A stretch of 55,640 bases of DNA. Source: Nocardioides sp. (GTDB lineage: Bacteria; Actinomycetota; Actinomycetes; Propionibacteriales; Nocardioidaceae). The translations under genes were made by a program, and so were the position numbers. The stretch covers positions 1 through 55,640 of the forward strand of contig NZ_JACIXG010000029.1 in assembly GCF_014360585.1 (NCBI RefSeq). The letters are read 5' to 3'. The notes beneath the pieces were generated by a model. It was not told the DNA's origin and ran no database searches. It saw only the letters and a list, made by a program, of their open reading frames with translations. Each line of letters begins with the position of its first letter. The stretch's first letter is position 1. Shown piece after piece: positions 1 through 6,867 of the stretch.

Positions 1-130
1 GGATGGTAAGTGGCCCGAAGGGCCACCCTCCCGCTCCTTCAACATCATCCGTCCGAGGAATGAATGCGCTGCGCCACACCCGGGCCGCCGCCCCGATAGC
101 CAGCCAAATTTTTTCTCGACGTGGTCCGGT

Positions 131-184
131 GTCAAGGACCGCGAATGCGGCCGGCGTAGCCGGCGGCCGAAGGCCGTCCTTGAC
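131..184. repeat. Inverted repeat, REP-like
   Basis: GTCAAGGAC at 131-139 is perfectly inverted at 176-184. The enclosed GC-rich stretch contains further small self-complementary blocks (GGCCGGC/GCCGGC and GGCC-GAA-GGCC). It lies in gene-free DNA just before the GGTCTCGAC array, so it reads as a REP-like intergenic element or a terminator for an unseen gene on the left. No function is assigned. Confidence 0.5.
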
Positions 185-262
185 TCCGGGGCATGTCGAG
201 AACACCCTTCAAAGAAGGGTCGGCGGCCCAGGCCGGCCTCGGGTGGGACGTTCCGGCAGGGA

Positions 263-633
263 GGTCTCGACAAGCTCGACCACCGGGAGCGAGAGACGTC
301 CCGGCAGGGAACTGTGTTGGTCTCGACACGCCTCCGCCTAGCGGCTCCGGCGGCTCGACCAGCGGGGGCGAGGGTCTCGACAAGCTCGACCAGCGGGGGT
401 GGGGTCTCGGCAGGCTCGACCACCGGTGTCGGGTGTCTCGGCAGGCATGACCAGCGGGACGGGGGGTCTCGGCAGGCTCGACCGCCGGTGACAGGGGGGT
501 CTCGACAAGCTCAACCACCGAAGCGACTGTGTTGGTCTCGACACGCCTCCGCCTAGCGGCTCCGGCGGCTCGACCAGCGAAGGCGGGTTCGACAAGGCCA
601 GCGAAGGCGGGGTTCGACAGGCGCGAACAGCGG
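263..633. repeat. Tandem array of GGTCTCGACAAGCTCGACC-type repeats
   Basis: About nine copies of a 19-bp motif, GGTCTCGAC(A/G)(A/G)GCTCGACC, occur here: clear copies start at 263, 373, 403, 465 and 498, and more degenerate ones near 432 and 590-633. Two copies are a longer variant (319-360 and 534-575). They sit inside a 54-bp exact direct repeat, 311-364 and 526-579, which indicates local duplication. The motif is imperfectly palindromic (GGTC...GACC, CGA...TCG). Single copies recur at 16092, 47937, 50554 and 50968, so this is a dispersed family with a local array. Spacing is irregular and there are no cas genes, so it is not a CRISPR. Confidence 0.85.
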
Positions 634-718
634 GATGAGGGCCCCGACATGTCCGGCCCCTGAAACAGTCGGCCCCGCGTAACCCCGTGTTTCTCACGAC
701 ATAAGAGACAATCAAAAG

Positions 719-2512
719 GTGGTCTCGCTCCTCTACCTTCACGGCGTCGGCAACGGTGACCCGCGCGACGCCTGGCGCCGTGCGCTGGACAAGGCGCTCC
801 AGGATGTCGGCTACCCGGGGCTCGACGGGGTCGAGGTCATTGCGCCGAAGTATCCGGACGTGCTCCGCACCGATATCGCTGACCGGACCCTGAGGATCCC
901 GCCGGTCACGACGCCGAGGCTGAGCGCCGAGGAGCAGCGGGGCGTACGCCGCCGGGTCGAGCGCGCGACCGCTGAGCTCGAGAAGATCCTCGGTGAGCCT
1001 GTCCCGGCATCACCGGTCGGGGTGACCGACTCGCTGGCGCCGATCGTGCTGAGGGTGCTCCGCCAGGCGCACAACTATGTGACCAAGCCCGGGATCAGGG
1101 CGCGTACGCTGCGGATGGTCCTCGACGAGCTTCCCGAGGAGGGTGAGATCGTCATCGTCGGCCACAGCCTGGGCTCGATCATCGCGATCGATCTGCTGCG
1201 CCGGCTCCCGCCGAAGCTGACGGTCGTCGGGCTGGTCACCATGGGCAGCCCCGCCGCCCACCCGAACCTCCACGAGGACTCCGACCGTCTGGAGATGAAG
1301 TCGCCTGTCGACCACGTCGGCTGGTGGGTCAATGTGTGGAGCAACGGCGACGCGGTGACCGGCCTGCGGGGCATCTGGCGCCACTTCCCGTGGGCGCTCG
1401 ATCTCCAGGTCGGGCTCGGTCTCGATCACCGCACCACCACCTACCTCCGCTCCAAGCCGGTCGCCACCGCGATCGGACGCGGCCTGTTCGGTTCGCTGAC
1501 CAAGGAGATCGCGCGCGTCGAGGGCACCCCCGACGTCGCCCTCAACTCGCTCGAGGTGCGCCTGGCGCTGTGGCTCGCCTACGCCCAGTTCCTCCGCGAC
1601 CACCTCAAGGGCGCCACCCAGGAGCGCTTCGGCGCCGCCCTGCGCGTCGTCCAGCACGAGGTCCTGGAGCGGGTGATCGAGAACTACCAGCACGACGGCG
1701 TACGCATCCCCCAACAGCTCTTGGACCTGCGCGTCTCGCCCGACCTTCCCAGTGACCAGGACCTGCCCCGGCCCAAGCCGCTGACCCAGCTCTCCAAGGA
1801 AGAGGCCGTCCTCGCCCTGGTGGCACTGGCGACCGCCAACCCGGTGCGGCCGTATGAGATCGACGTCCCCGACGACGTACGCCGCCAGGCATTCCACGAC
1901 CTGACGGTCTGGATGGGGCTCGGTGGCGGCCTCGGCGAGAACCTGCACATCGCGATGCAGTCCGCGTCGAAGGCCGTCTACCCGGTCGACCAGTGGAAGC
2001 TGTGGGTCGGCATCGGGATCGGGGCCGCCGTGCTGGTCGCCGGGCCGATCGGACTCGCGCTGGCCGCCCCGGCCGGGCTGGCCGGGGGAGCCGCGATCAT
2101 CGGGGCGCTCTCCGCCTTCGGTCCCGGTGGGATGGTCGGCGGGCTCGTCACCGCCGGCGCGATCACCACCACCGGCGCCGGCACGATCGCCGCGACCCTC
2201 GTCTCCAGTTCGTCCACCGCCGAGGACGTCGAGGTCACCGTCATCCAGCTCCTCACCGCAGCCATCCTGCGCTCCCGCGAAGGTCTCGAGCAGGACCTCG
2301 GGGTGTGGCTCGCGATGTCCGAGATCCAGCGTCAGACCGGGCGCGAGGTCGCCCGGCTCGCGGCGTACAGCGACGAGAAGGCCCCCGGTGTCGAGGCCCT
2401 GCGGCGCAAGGCCCGGGCAGCCGACCGGGCGATGGCGTACATGGTCAAGAACCGCCTCGTGGAAGGCCTCACCGACGAGGAGCCGAAGGGCGAGGAACCC
2501 TTCGAGGAGTAG
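719..2512 (+). CDS. Alpha/beta hydrolase with C-terminal hydrophobic membrane region
   Basis: A 597-residue serine hydrolase-like protein. The N-terminus opens with a core strand and oxyanion region (LLYLHGVGNGD), and the nucleophile elbow GHSLGS places the candidate catalytic Ser at residue 150. Residues about 427-495 form a Gly/Ala-rich hydrophobic stretch long enough for two or three membrane helices, followed by a charged helical tail ending in acidic residues. The GTG start at 719 begins directly at the first core strand; no well-spaced ribosome site is visible. It stands alone between the repeat array and tRNA-Asp. A membrane-anchored lipase or esterase is plausible, but the substrate cannot be inferred. 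Confidence 0.85.
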   Translation: MVSLLYLHGVGNGDPRDAWRRALDKALQDVGYPGLDGVEVIAPKYPDVLRTDIADRTLRIPPVTTPRLSAEEQRGVRRRVERATAELEKILGEPVPASPVGVTDSLAPIVLRVLRQAHNYVTKPGIRARTLRMVLDELPEEGEIVIVGHSLGSIIAIDLLRRLPPKLTVVGLVTMGSPAAHPNLHEDSDRLEMKSPVDHVGWWVNVWSNGDAVTGLRGIWRHFPWALDLQVGLGLDHRTTTYLRSKPVATAIGRGLFGSLTKEIARVEGTPDVALNSLEVRLALWLAYAQFLRDHLKGATQERFGAALRVVQHEVLERVIENYQHDGVRIPQQLLDLRVSPDLPSDQDLPRPKPLTQLSKEEAVLALVALATANPVRPYEIDVPDDVRRQAFHDLTVWMGLGGGLGENLHIAMQSASKAVYPVDQWKLWVGIGIGAAVLVAGPIGLALAAPAGLAGGAAIIGALSAFGPGGMVGGLVTAGAITTTGAGTIAATLVSSSSTAEDVEVTVIQLLTAAILRSREGLEQDLGVWLAMSEIQRQTGREVARLAAYSDEKAPGVEALRRKARAADRAMAYMVKNRLVEGLTDEEPKGEEPFEE

Positions 2513-2525
2513 GACGCCTCCCCGA

Positions 2526-2556
2526 TTGTGAATCCTCCGCGCCCATGGGCTATGTT
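2526..2556 (+). promoter_or_regulatory. Candidate promoter of tRNA-Asp
   Basis: TTGTGA at 2526-2531 could be a -35 element. GCTATG (2549, 17-bp spacer) or TATGTT (2551, 19-bp spacer) could be the -10, about 40 bp ahead of the tRNA. This is pattern matching only. Confidence 0.35.
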
Positions 2557-2590
2557 TTTCCCGTTGCCGCAGAACAGCGGAAACAAACTA

Positions 2591-2664
2591 GGCCCTGTAG
2601 CGCAGTTGGTTAGCGCGCCGCCCTGTCACGGCGGAGGTCGCGAGTTCAAGTCTCGTCAGGGTCG
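2591..2664 (+). tRNA. tRNA-Asp (GTC)
   Basis: A full cloverleaf can be folded by eye: acceptor GGCCCTG with CAGGGTC (one G-U pair), D-arm GCGC...GCGC, anticodon stem CCGCC/GGCGG with loop CTGTCAC giving anticodon GTC, and T-arm GCGAG-TTCAAGT-CTCGT. The discriminator is G at 2664 and no CCA is encoded. The GTC anticodon with a G discriminator fits tRNA-Asp. Confidence 0.96.
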
Positions 2665-2676
2665 CTCGAAACGAAG

Positions 2677-2708
2677 ACGACGTGTGACCGCAAAGCGGTC
2701 CACGTCGT
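2677..2708 (+). terminator. Hairpin after tRNA-Asp
   Basis: ACGACGTG at 2677-2684 pairs with CACGTCGT at 2701-2708. Inside it GACCGC pairs with GCGGTC around an AAA loop, leaving one bulged T. A short T-rich stretch (GTTTCTCGATTT) follows. It probably ends the tRNA transcript. Confidence 0.7.
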
Positions 2709-3139
2709 TTCTCGATTTACATGGCGGCCTCCGGCCGCGGCGGGGTCTTACCGCCGACCCCTTTAGTTGTTCGGCGTGATCGTTCGCGTGGGCGGCTGTC
2801 GTGTGGGTTACCCGGTCATCCGGGTATCCCTGGGGCTGGTGTTACTGGTGCGATCCGCGGTGTGCCCGGAGGGCGGGACACGCCGGGCGGTGGCGAGCGC
2901 GGGGGAGGGCGTGCGTGGGAGGGTGGTCCTCCTGCTTCGGCAGGAGTCTCGGGCCAGAGGTCCCCCCGACCTCACCCCGGCTCGGGCCGTTCGACCCTGT
3001 GGGATATAAGCCGAGTAGGCGGTAACGTGCGGGCTGCTGTCCTCCCGTGAGAGGATTCTGCCGCTTGTGTCGACGTCGCAAATTCGGCAGGGCACGGGGG
3101 AACGACTTAGACGTTCGGTAATCAGGAGGCAACACCACC
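2709..3139 (+). other. Long intergenic region with several hairpins, likely 5' leader of the next gene
   Basis: No convincing gene lies here. Self-complementary blocks include TACCCGG-TCAT-CCGGGTA near 2810 and CTCCTGC-TTCG-GCAGGAG (2929-2946), which carries a stable UUCG tetraloop. TATAAG at 3005 could be a -10 element, giving a leader of about 120 nt, and AGGAGG at 3124-3129 is a good ribosome site for the gene at 3140. I looked for RNase P, tmRNA, SRP RNA and common riboswitch cores and recognised none. A structured leader or small RNA is possible. Confidence 0.4.
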
Positions 3140-3874
3140 ATGTCGTCGTACTACCCGCATCGGCCGCCCCATGCGGCGAGTGCGGACGAGCTTGCGTCGC
3201 GGATGCAGACGAACGGTGCCTACCGCACCCCGTCGGCGCCCGCCCAGCAGCAGCCCCCCGCCCTTGGTTGGGACCAGCGTCCGCAGCAGTCTCAGGCCCA
3301 GCCGCAGTACCAGGAGCCGGCGATCCAGCAGCCGGCGGTGATGGCGCAGACGACCGGCACGCACTGGCCGCAGTTCGTCAACAACAACCGCCTCATCGGT
3401 GCCCTCGTCGCCGGTTTCGGCGCGACCCAGCTCGCCACGATGTTCGGCTACTGGATCTACGGCCTCGGCATCATGGACGGTCCGCTGGACTTCGCGTTCT
3501 TCAACGGCGTCATCCTGACCCCGAACGCCACCGCCAACGAGGCCGGCTTCGCCGTCTCGCAGTGGTTCGCCGGCATGGGCTTCCACTACTTCAACGGCAT
3601 GGTCTTCGCGCTCGCCTACGCCCTGGTGATCTTCCCGTGGCTCGGCAAGACCCACACCACCTCGAGCAACCTCGCGCGTTCGCTCGGCATGGGCATGTTC
3701 CTCGCCACCGCCTCCTGCGGTTGGTGGATCCCGGCCCTGCACCCGGAGGAGGTCATCGGGATCGACCCGGGCTTCTTCTCGACCAACCTCGGATGGGGCA
3801 CCGTCCTGGGTGTCTACCTGTGGCACCTCGTCTGGGCCGTCGCCCTCGGTCTGTTCTTCAACCCGCAGGACTGA
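3140..3874 (+). CDS. Conserved hypothetical membrane protein with Pro/Gln-rich N-terminus
   Basis: 244 residues. About 75 N-terminal residues are polar and rich in Pro, Gln and Ala, with no signal peptide, so this part is probably a disordered cytoplasmic segment. The rest has about four hydrophobic segments (starting near residues 85, 135, 170 and 215) with a Trp/Gly-rich loop, SCGWWIPALHP, that looks conserved. The ATG has a strong AGGAGG ribosome site. It is monocistronic, bounded by a long leader and a strong terminator. The family is not recognised and no enzyme motif is visible. Confidence 0.85.
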   Translation: MSSYYPHRPPHAASADELASRMQTNGAYRTPSAPAQQQPPALGWDQRPQQSQAQPQYQEPAIQQPAVMAQTTGTHWPQFVNNNRLIGALVAGFGATQLATMFGYWIYGLGIMDGPLDFAFFNGVILTPNATANEAGFAVSQWFAGMGFHYFNGMVFALAYALVIFPWLGKTHTTSSNLARSLGMGMFLATASCGWWIPALHPEEVIGIDPGFFSTNLGWGTVLGVYLWHLVWAVALGLFFNPQD

Positions 3875-3889
3875 CCCACAGCAGACACG

Positions 3890-3921
3890 AGAGAGCCCCA
3901 GCCGGTCGGCTGGGGCTCTCT
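3890..3921. terminator. Strong terminator between convergent genes
   Basis: AGAGAGCCCCAGCC (3890-3903) pairs perfectly with GGCTGGGGCTCTCT (3908-3921) across a 4-nt loop. It serves the membrane-protein gene and, read from the other side, the minus-strand gene ending at 3936. The AGCCCCAGCC core recurs in the cspA terminator. Confidence 0.9.
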
Positions 3922-3935
3922 TCGTATGTAGAGGG

Positions 3936-5054
3936 CTAGTGCTCCGGCCAGGCGTCGAAGACCTGGCCGCCGTTGGTGGTCAGGTGGTTGTGCAGCTGCT
4001 CGCCGGCGGCGGCATCGCGCAACGTACGAAGTACGAGACGGCGCTGGTCGGCCGGGTTCGCCGACGGCGGAGCCGGGGTCAGCGCCATGGTCTCGGTGAC
4101 CCGCTCGACCAGCAGGCGCAGGTGGCTGCGCTCGCCACCTGCGTAGATGACGTGGGTCTGCTCGAGCGGGGAGGCCCACAGGATGTTGCCCTCGACGACG
4201 ATCAGGCGCGACTCGGTGGACATCACCTTCATCTCGACGTCGGTCATGTTCTGGAGCATGTCGGCACCGGCGAGGATCGACTCACCTTCGTGCAGGAAGG
4301 CCGGCAGTGCGTGGGCGAGGTTGGCCTCGACCAGCGCAGCCTCCTCGCGGGCACGCTGCTGCGCGCCCTGCTGTCCGGCATAGCCGCCGACGGCGCGCTG
4401 GGCGCCCGTGCTCGGCGACTGACCGTAGTAGGAGCCGGTGTTGGTGCCGTACGGGCCCTGGTTGGGGTAGTAGGAGCCGGTGTTCGGGTAGGACACTTGG
4501 GCAGGGTAGGACCCGGGGGCCGGAGCGACGCCGTAGCTGCTGGGAGCGGGCTGACCCTGGGAGCTGCCGGAGCCGTACTCGCCACCCCAGCTGGCGTTGA
4601 CGTTCAGCTGGGCGCCGGCGGCGCGGGCCGCGTAGTCGAGGGTCGGGAAGAAGTCGTGGAAGGCGTCCTTGTCCCGGATCTTCATCGTCGTGGAGTACGA
4701 CGATCCGGGCACGAGGGCCTCGATGATGAAGTCGCCCAGGCTGGGCGGGGGCGGGACACCGATGAAGGTGACCACGGCCAGGTTGACCGAGAAGACGCGC
4801 TCGTGGAACTCGAACATCACCCGACGGTCGGTCAGGAACGCGTGGCCTGAGGCATTTCCCTCGTGGGGGAACTTCACCGCGACCCGTGCCCACTGGACCT
4901 CGCCCGGCTGGAGCAGGGACTTCACCAGAAGCCAGTCCCGGGACTCCGAGGCGATGGCTCGGCTGTTGGGGTCATGCGCCATCCGTCTGTGGAAATCCTC
5001 CACCGGTCGGTGGCCCACGGTGATGGACGCCGAGGCCTTTCTCATTGAGCGCAT
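3936..5054 (-). CDS. Protein of unknown function with two folded regions joined by a Tyr/Gly/Ser/Pro-rich linker
   Basis: 372 residues. Residues about 30-150 are a mixed strand-rich region (WARVAVKFPH, TDRRVMFEFHERVFSVNL) resembling membrane-associated PH-like folds. Residues about 155-235 are low complexity with repeated GSYYP/TGSYY units. Residues about 240-372 form a second alpha/beta region. There are no transmembrane segments or signal. An internal Met at residue 25 (MAHDPNSRA) is an alternative start. It is divergent from the whiB-like gene. The family is not recognised; the architecture suggests an adaptor or cell-envelope-linked protein. Confidence 0.8.
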   Translation of the reverse strand: MRSMRKASASITVGHRPVEDFHRRMAHDPNSRAIASESRDWLLVKSLLQPGEVQWARVAVKFPHEGNASGHAFLTDRRVMFEFHERVFSVNLAVVTFIGVPPPPSLGDFIIEALVPGSSYSTTMKIRDKDAFHDFFPTLDYAARAAGAQLNVNASWGGEYGSGSSQGQPAPSSYGVAPAPGSYPAQVSYPNTGSYYPNQGPYGTNTGSYYGQSPSTGAQRAVGGYAGQQGAQQRAREEAALVEANLAHALPAFLHEGESILAGADMLQNMTDVEMKVMSTESRLIVVEGNILWASPLEQTHVIYAGGERSHLRLLVERVTETMALTPAPPSANPADQRRLVLRTLRDAAAGEQLHNHLTTNGGQVFDAWPEH

Positions 5055-5264
5055 GATCGCAAACCCTAGCCCTTCCTCCCTCTAGTGTGGACAGTTTGTA
5101 CCAGCAGGGTCGCGGTGTTGTGGAATCCCCTGTTGTAGATGACAGCTCAACTCTGCGTGACCGCTCCAAGCACCTGCCTATTGACAGAAAACTGACAGGC
5201 CATCCGACCACCCTCTTCTGTGGGTATCCCTGAAGACGGGGATCAGCGAGGGGATGGGGCTGTG
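5055..5264 (+). promoter_or_regulatory. Leader region of the whiB7-like gene with a possible upstream ORF
   Basis: The 210 bp between divergent genes must carry both promoters. A GTG-started frame at 5120-5233 (37 codons plus stop, ending FCGYP) finishes 31 bp before the whiB ATG, and an earlier in-frame GTG lies at 5087. ATCCC/GGGAT near 5226-5244 could form a small stem. Control of whiB7/wblC genes through a translated upstream ORF is established in actinobacteria; that this frame plays that role is inference. Confidence 0.35.
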
Positions 5265-5612
5265 ATGACTGGTTCGCCTGTGGCGACGGCGAGAGAGGCC
5301 ACCGGCGTGCACTGGAGCGAGCTGCCGTGCGCGATCGAGGACGGAGACCTGTGGTTCGCCGCGACCAGCGTCGACGCGGACCGGGCCAAGGCGCTGTGTC
5401 GTACGTGCCCGCTGCAGCTCTCCTGCCTGCAGGGTGCGATCGCCCGGCAGGAGCCGCACGGCGTGTGGGGCGGCGAGGTTTTCTACGAGGGGATCGTGGT
5501 CGCTCGCAAGCGCACCCGCGGCCGTCCGCGCAACGGAGAGCTCCACCAGCGGGACCTGGAGCGCCAGGCTCGCGCAAACCTGCGAAAAAATACTCCTGAA
5601 GCGGTTGCGTAG
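5265..5612 (+). CDS. whiB7: WhiB7-type iron-sulfur transcription factor
   Basis: 115 residues from the ATG at 5265, preceded by a GGGGATGGGG ribosome site. The Wbl core is complete: four cysteines binding a 4Fe-4S cluster (Cys in LPCAIED, then CRTCPLQLSC) followed by the GVWGG turn. A C-terminal RGRPRN AT-hook, together with EPHGVWGGE, is typical of WhiB7/WblC, the activator of intrinsic antibiotic-resistance genes through SigA. The frame is open upstream to 5220, but the extra residues are not Wbl-like. WhiB7 assignment rests on the AT-hook; another Wbl subclass is the alternative. Confidence 0.88.
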   Translation: MTGSPVATAREATGVHWSELPCAIEDGDLWFAATSVDADRAKALCRTCPLQLSCLQGAIARQEPHGVWGGEVFYEGIVVARKRTRGRPRNGELHQRDLERQARANLRKNTPEAVA

Positions 5613-5642
5613 AAGTATCTGTCACCCGGCAGAATAGCGGGT

Positions 5643-5999
5643 GTGGGGATTGAGATAAGCCCAGAGCGCTTCGACGCACTCGTGGACCAGGCGCTCGACG
5701 CCGTCCCGGACGAGCTGGCTGCCCAGGTGCACAACCTCGTCGTGCTCGTCGAGGAGTGGCCGCCCGAGGGCGAGCCCCAGGGGACCCTCGGTCTCTACGA
5801 CGGGGTGGCGCTGACCGACCGCAACGACCTCTACGGAGGCACTCTCCCCGACCGGATCTTCATCTTCCGTCAGCCGCTGCAGCAGATGTGCGTCGACGAG
5901 GACGATCTGGCCGCCGAGATCCGCATCACCGTCATCCACGAGATCGCCCACCACTTCGGCATCGATGACGACAAGCTCCACGAGCTCGGCTGGGCCTAG
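5643..5999 (+). CDS. Small zincin-like metallopeptidase family protein
   Basis: 118 residues, GTG start. The zinc-binding motif HEIAHHFGIDD (HExxHxxGxxD) is complete near residues 100-110, in the style of the minimal MMP-like/zincin_1 family, which is widespread in actinobacteria and functionally undefined. It has no signal peptide and no pro-domain, so a cytoplasmic minimal protease is expected. Its stop overlaps the stop of the convergent fluC gene by 3 bp. Confidence 0.88.
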   Translation: MGIEISPERFDALVDQALDAVPDELAAQVHNLVVLVEEWPPEGEPQGTLGLYDGVALTDRNDLYGGTLPDRIFIFRQPLQQMCVDEDDLAAEIRITVIHEIAHHFGIDDDKLHELGWA

Positions 6000-6364
6000 A
6001 CCGCCGACCCGGCCACCCAGCCGAGGCTGACCGCGATCGCACCGACCGCGAGCGAGCCGACGACGTTCAGGGCCGCCGATCGCCACCGGCCGTCCTCGGC
6101 AAGGCGGACGGTCTCGTAGGAGAAGGTCGAGAACGTGGTCAGCGCCCCGCAGAAGCCCGTGCCGACCAGGGTGAGCACCCACGCAGGAAGTACGCCGCCC
6201 GCGGCCGCCCCGGCCAGCAACCCGATCACGAGGGAGCCGACGGCGTTGACCGCCATCGTCCCCCAGGGGAAGTCCGCGCCGGTCCACTGCCGGACGTAGA
6301 GGTCGGTCAGGTAGCGCGCCGGCGCACCGACCGCGCCGCCGAGCAGGACGAGGAGCACGGTCAC
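5996..6364 (-). CDS. crcB: Fluoride channel CrcB/FluC, second subunit
   Basis: 122 residues with four hydrophobic helices. Fluc hallmarks are present: GGAVGAPARY in helix 1, the NAVGSLVIG Asn motif in helix 2, and GALTTFSTFSYE in helix 3. Fluc proteins are dual-topology dimers that export fluoride. The GTG start at 6364 overlaps the stop of the upstream crcB gene (GTGA), which fixes the start and implies coupled translation. Paired crcB genes in Gram-positives usually encode heterodimers, so the two products probably assemble together. Confidence 0.93.
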   Translation of the reverse strand: MTVLLVLLGGAVGAPARYLTDLYVRQWTGADFPWGTMAVNAVGSLVIGLLAGAAAGGVLPAWVLTLVGTGFCGALTTFSTFSYETVRLAEDGRWRSAALNVVGSLAVGAIAVSLGWVAGSAV

Positions 6365-6855
6365 CGCTGCTCTCCTTCGCCCGGGTCGGGAGCAGGGTCG
6401 GGACCGAGGTCCGGGTCGACGCAACCGACCACGACCTCGCGACCGCTGTCGAGGACGATGACCCGGCCGAGGGTCAGCCCGAGCCAGACGGCGGCGACCC
6501 CGGCGACCACCGAGACGAGCAGATAGAGCATCGCCAGCGCCGGCGCATGCCCGATCAGGACGTACATCTCCAGCTCGTAGGTCGAGAAGGTGGTGTAGCC
6601 GCCGAGCACGCCGACTCCGAGGAAGGGACGCAGGTAGCGGCCCCAGAACGGGACAGTCGACCACGGACCCAGGACGAAAGCCATCAGCAGGCCGAGCAGC
6701 AGACAGCCGGAGACGTTGGCGAGGAGCGTCGCCCACGGCCATGTCGATTCCTGGGGGCTCTGGGGGAGCGCCTCCGCGAGGCCCCAGCGGGCCAGCGACC
6801 CGAGCGAGCCTCCCGCGGCGATGGGGGCGAGCAGGTCGCGATGCTCACGCAGCAC
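6361..6855 (-). CDS. crcB: Fluoride channel CrcB/FluC, first subunit
   Basis: 164 residues with four membrane segments. Fluc motifs are GGSLGSLARW, NVSGCLLLG and GGYTTFSTYELEM. Compared with its partner it carries a polar C-terminal extension of about 30 residues rich in Asp and Pro (DPDLGPDPAPDPGE). It is first in a two-gene operon, overlapping the next gene by 4 bp, and lies just downstream of the RsbW-like gene on the same strand. No fluoride riboswitch was recognised upstream. Confidence 0.93.
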   Translation of the reverse strand: MLREHRDLLAPIAAGGSLGSLARWGLAEALPQSPQESTWPWATLLANVSGCLLLGLLMAFVLGPWSTVPFWGRYLRPFLGVGVLGGYTTFSTYELEMYVLIGHAPALAMLYLLVSVVAGVAAVWLGLTLGRVIVLDSGREVVVGCVDPDLGPDPAPDPGEGEQR

Positions 6856-6867
6856 GCCGACAGCGTA

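Noticed and set aside
263..633. CRISPR array interpretation of the repeat cluster
   Set aside because: Repeat spacing is irregular, units are degenerate, spacers are themselves related to the repeat, and there are no cas genes.
2709..3139. RNase P RNA, tmRNA, SRP RNA or a known riboswitch in the long intergenic region
   Set aside because: ATAAGCCG faintly recalls the RNase P 3' end, but the invariant cores (such as GAGGAAAGTCC) are missing, and no other RNA family core was found.
3810..4850. 346-codon plus-strand frame opposite the Tyr/Gly-linker protein
   Set aside because: It overlaps the strong terminator at 3890 and the end of the 3140 gene, and has no ribosome site or recognisable domain.
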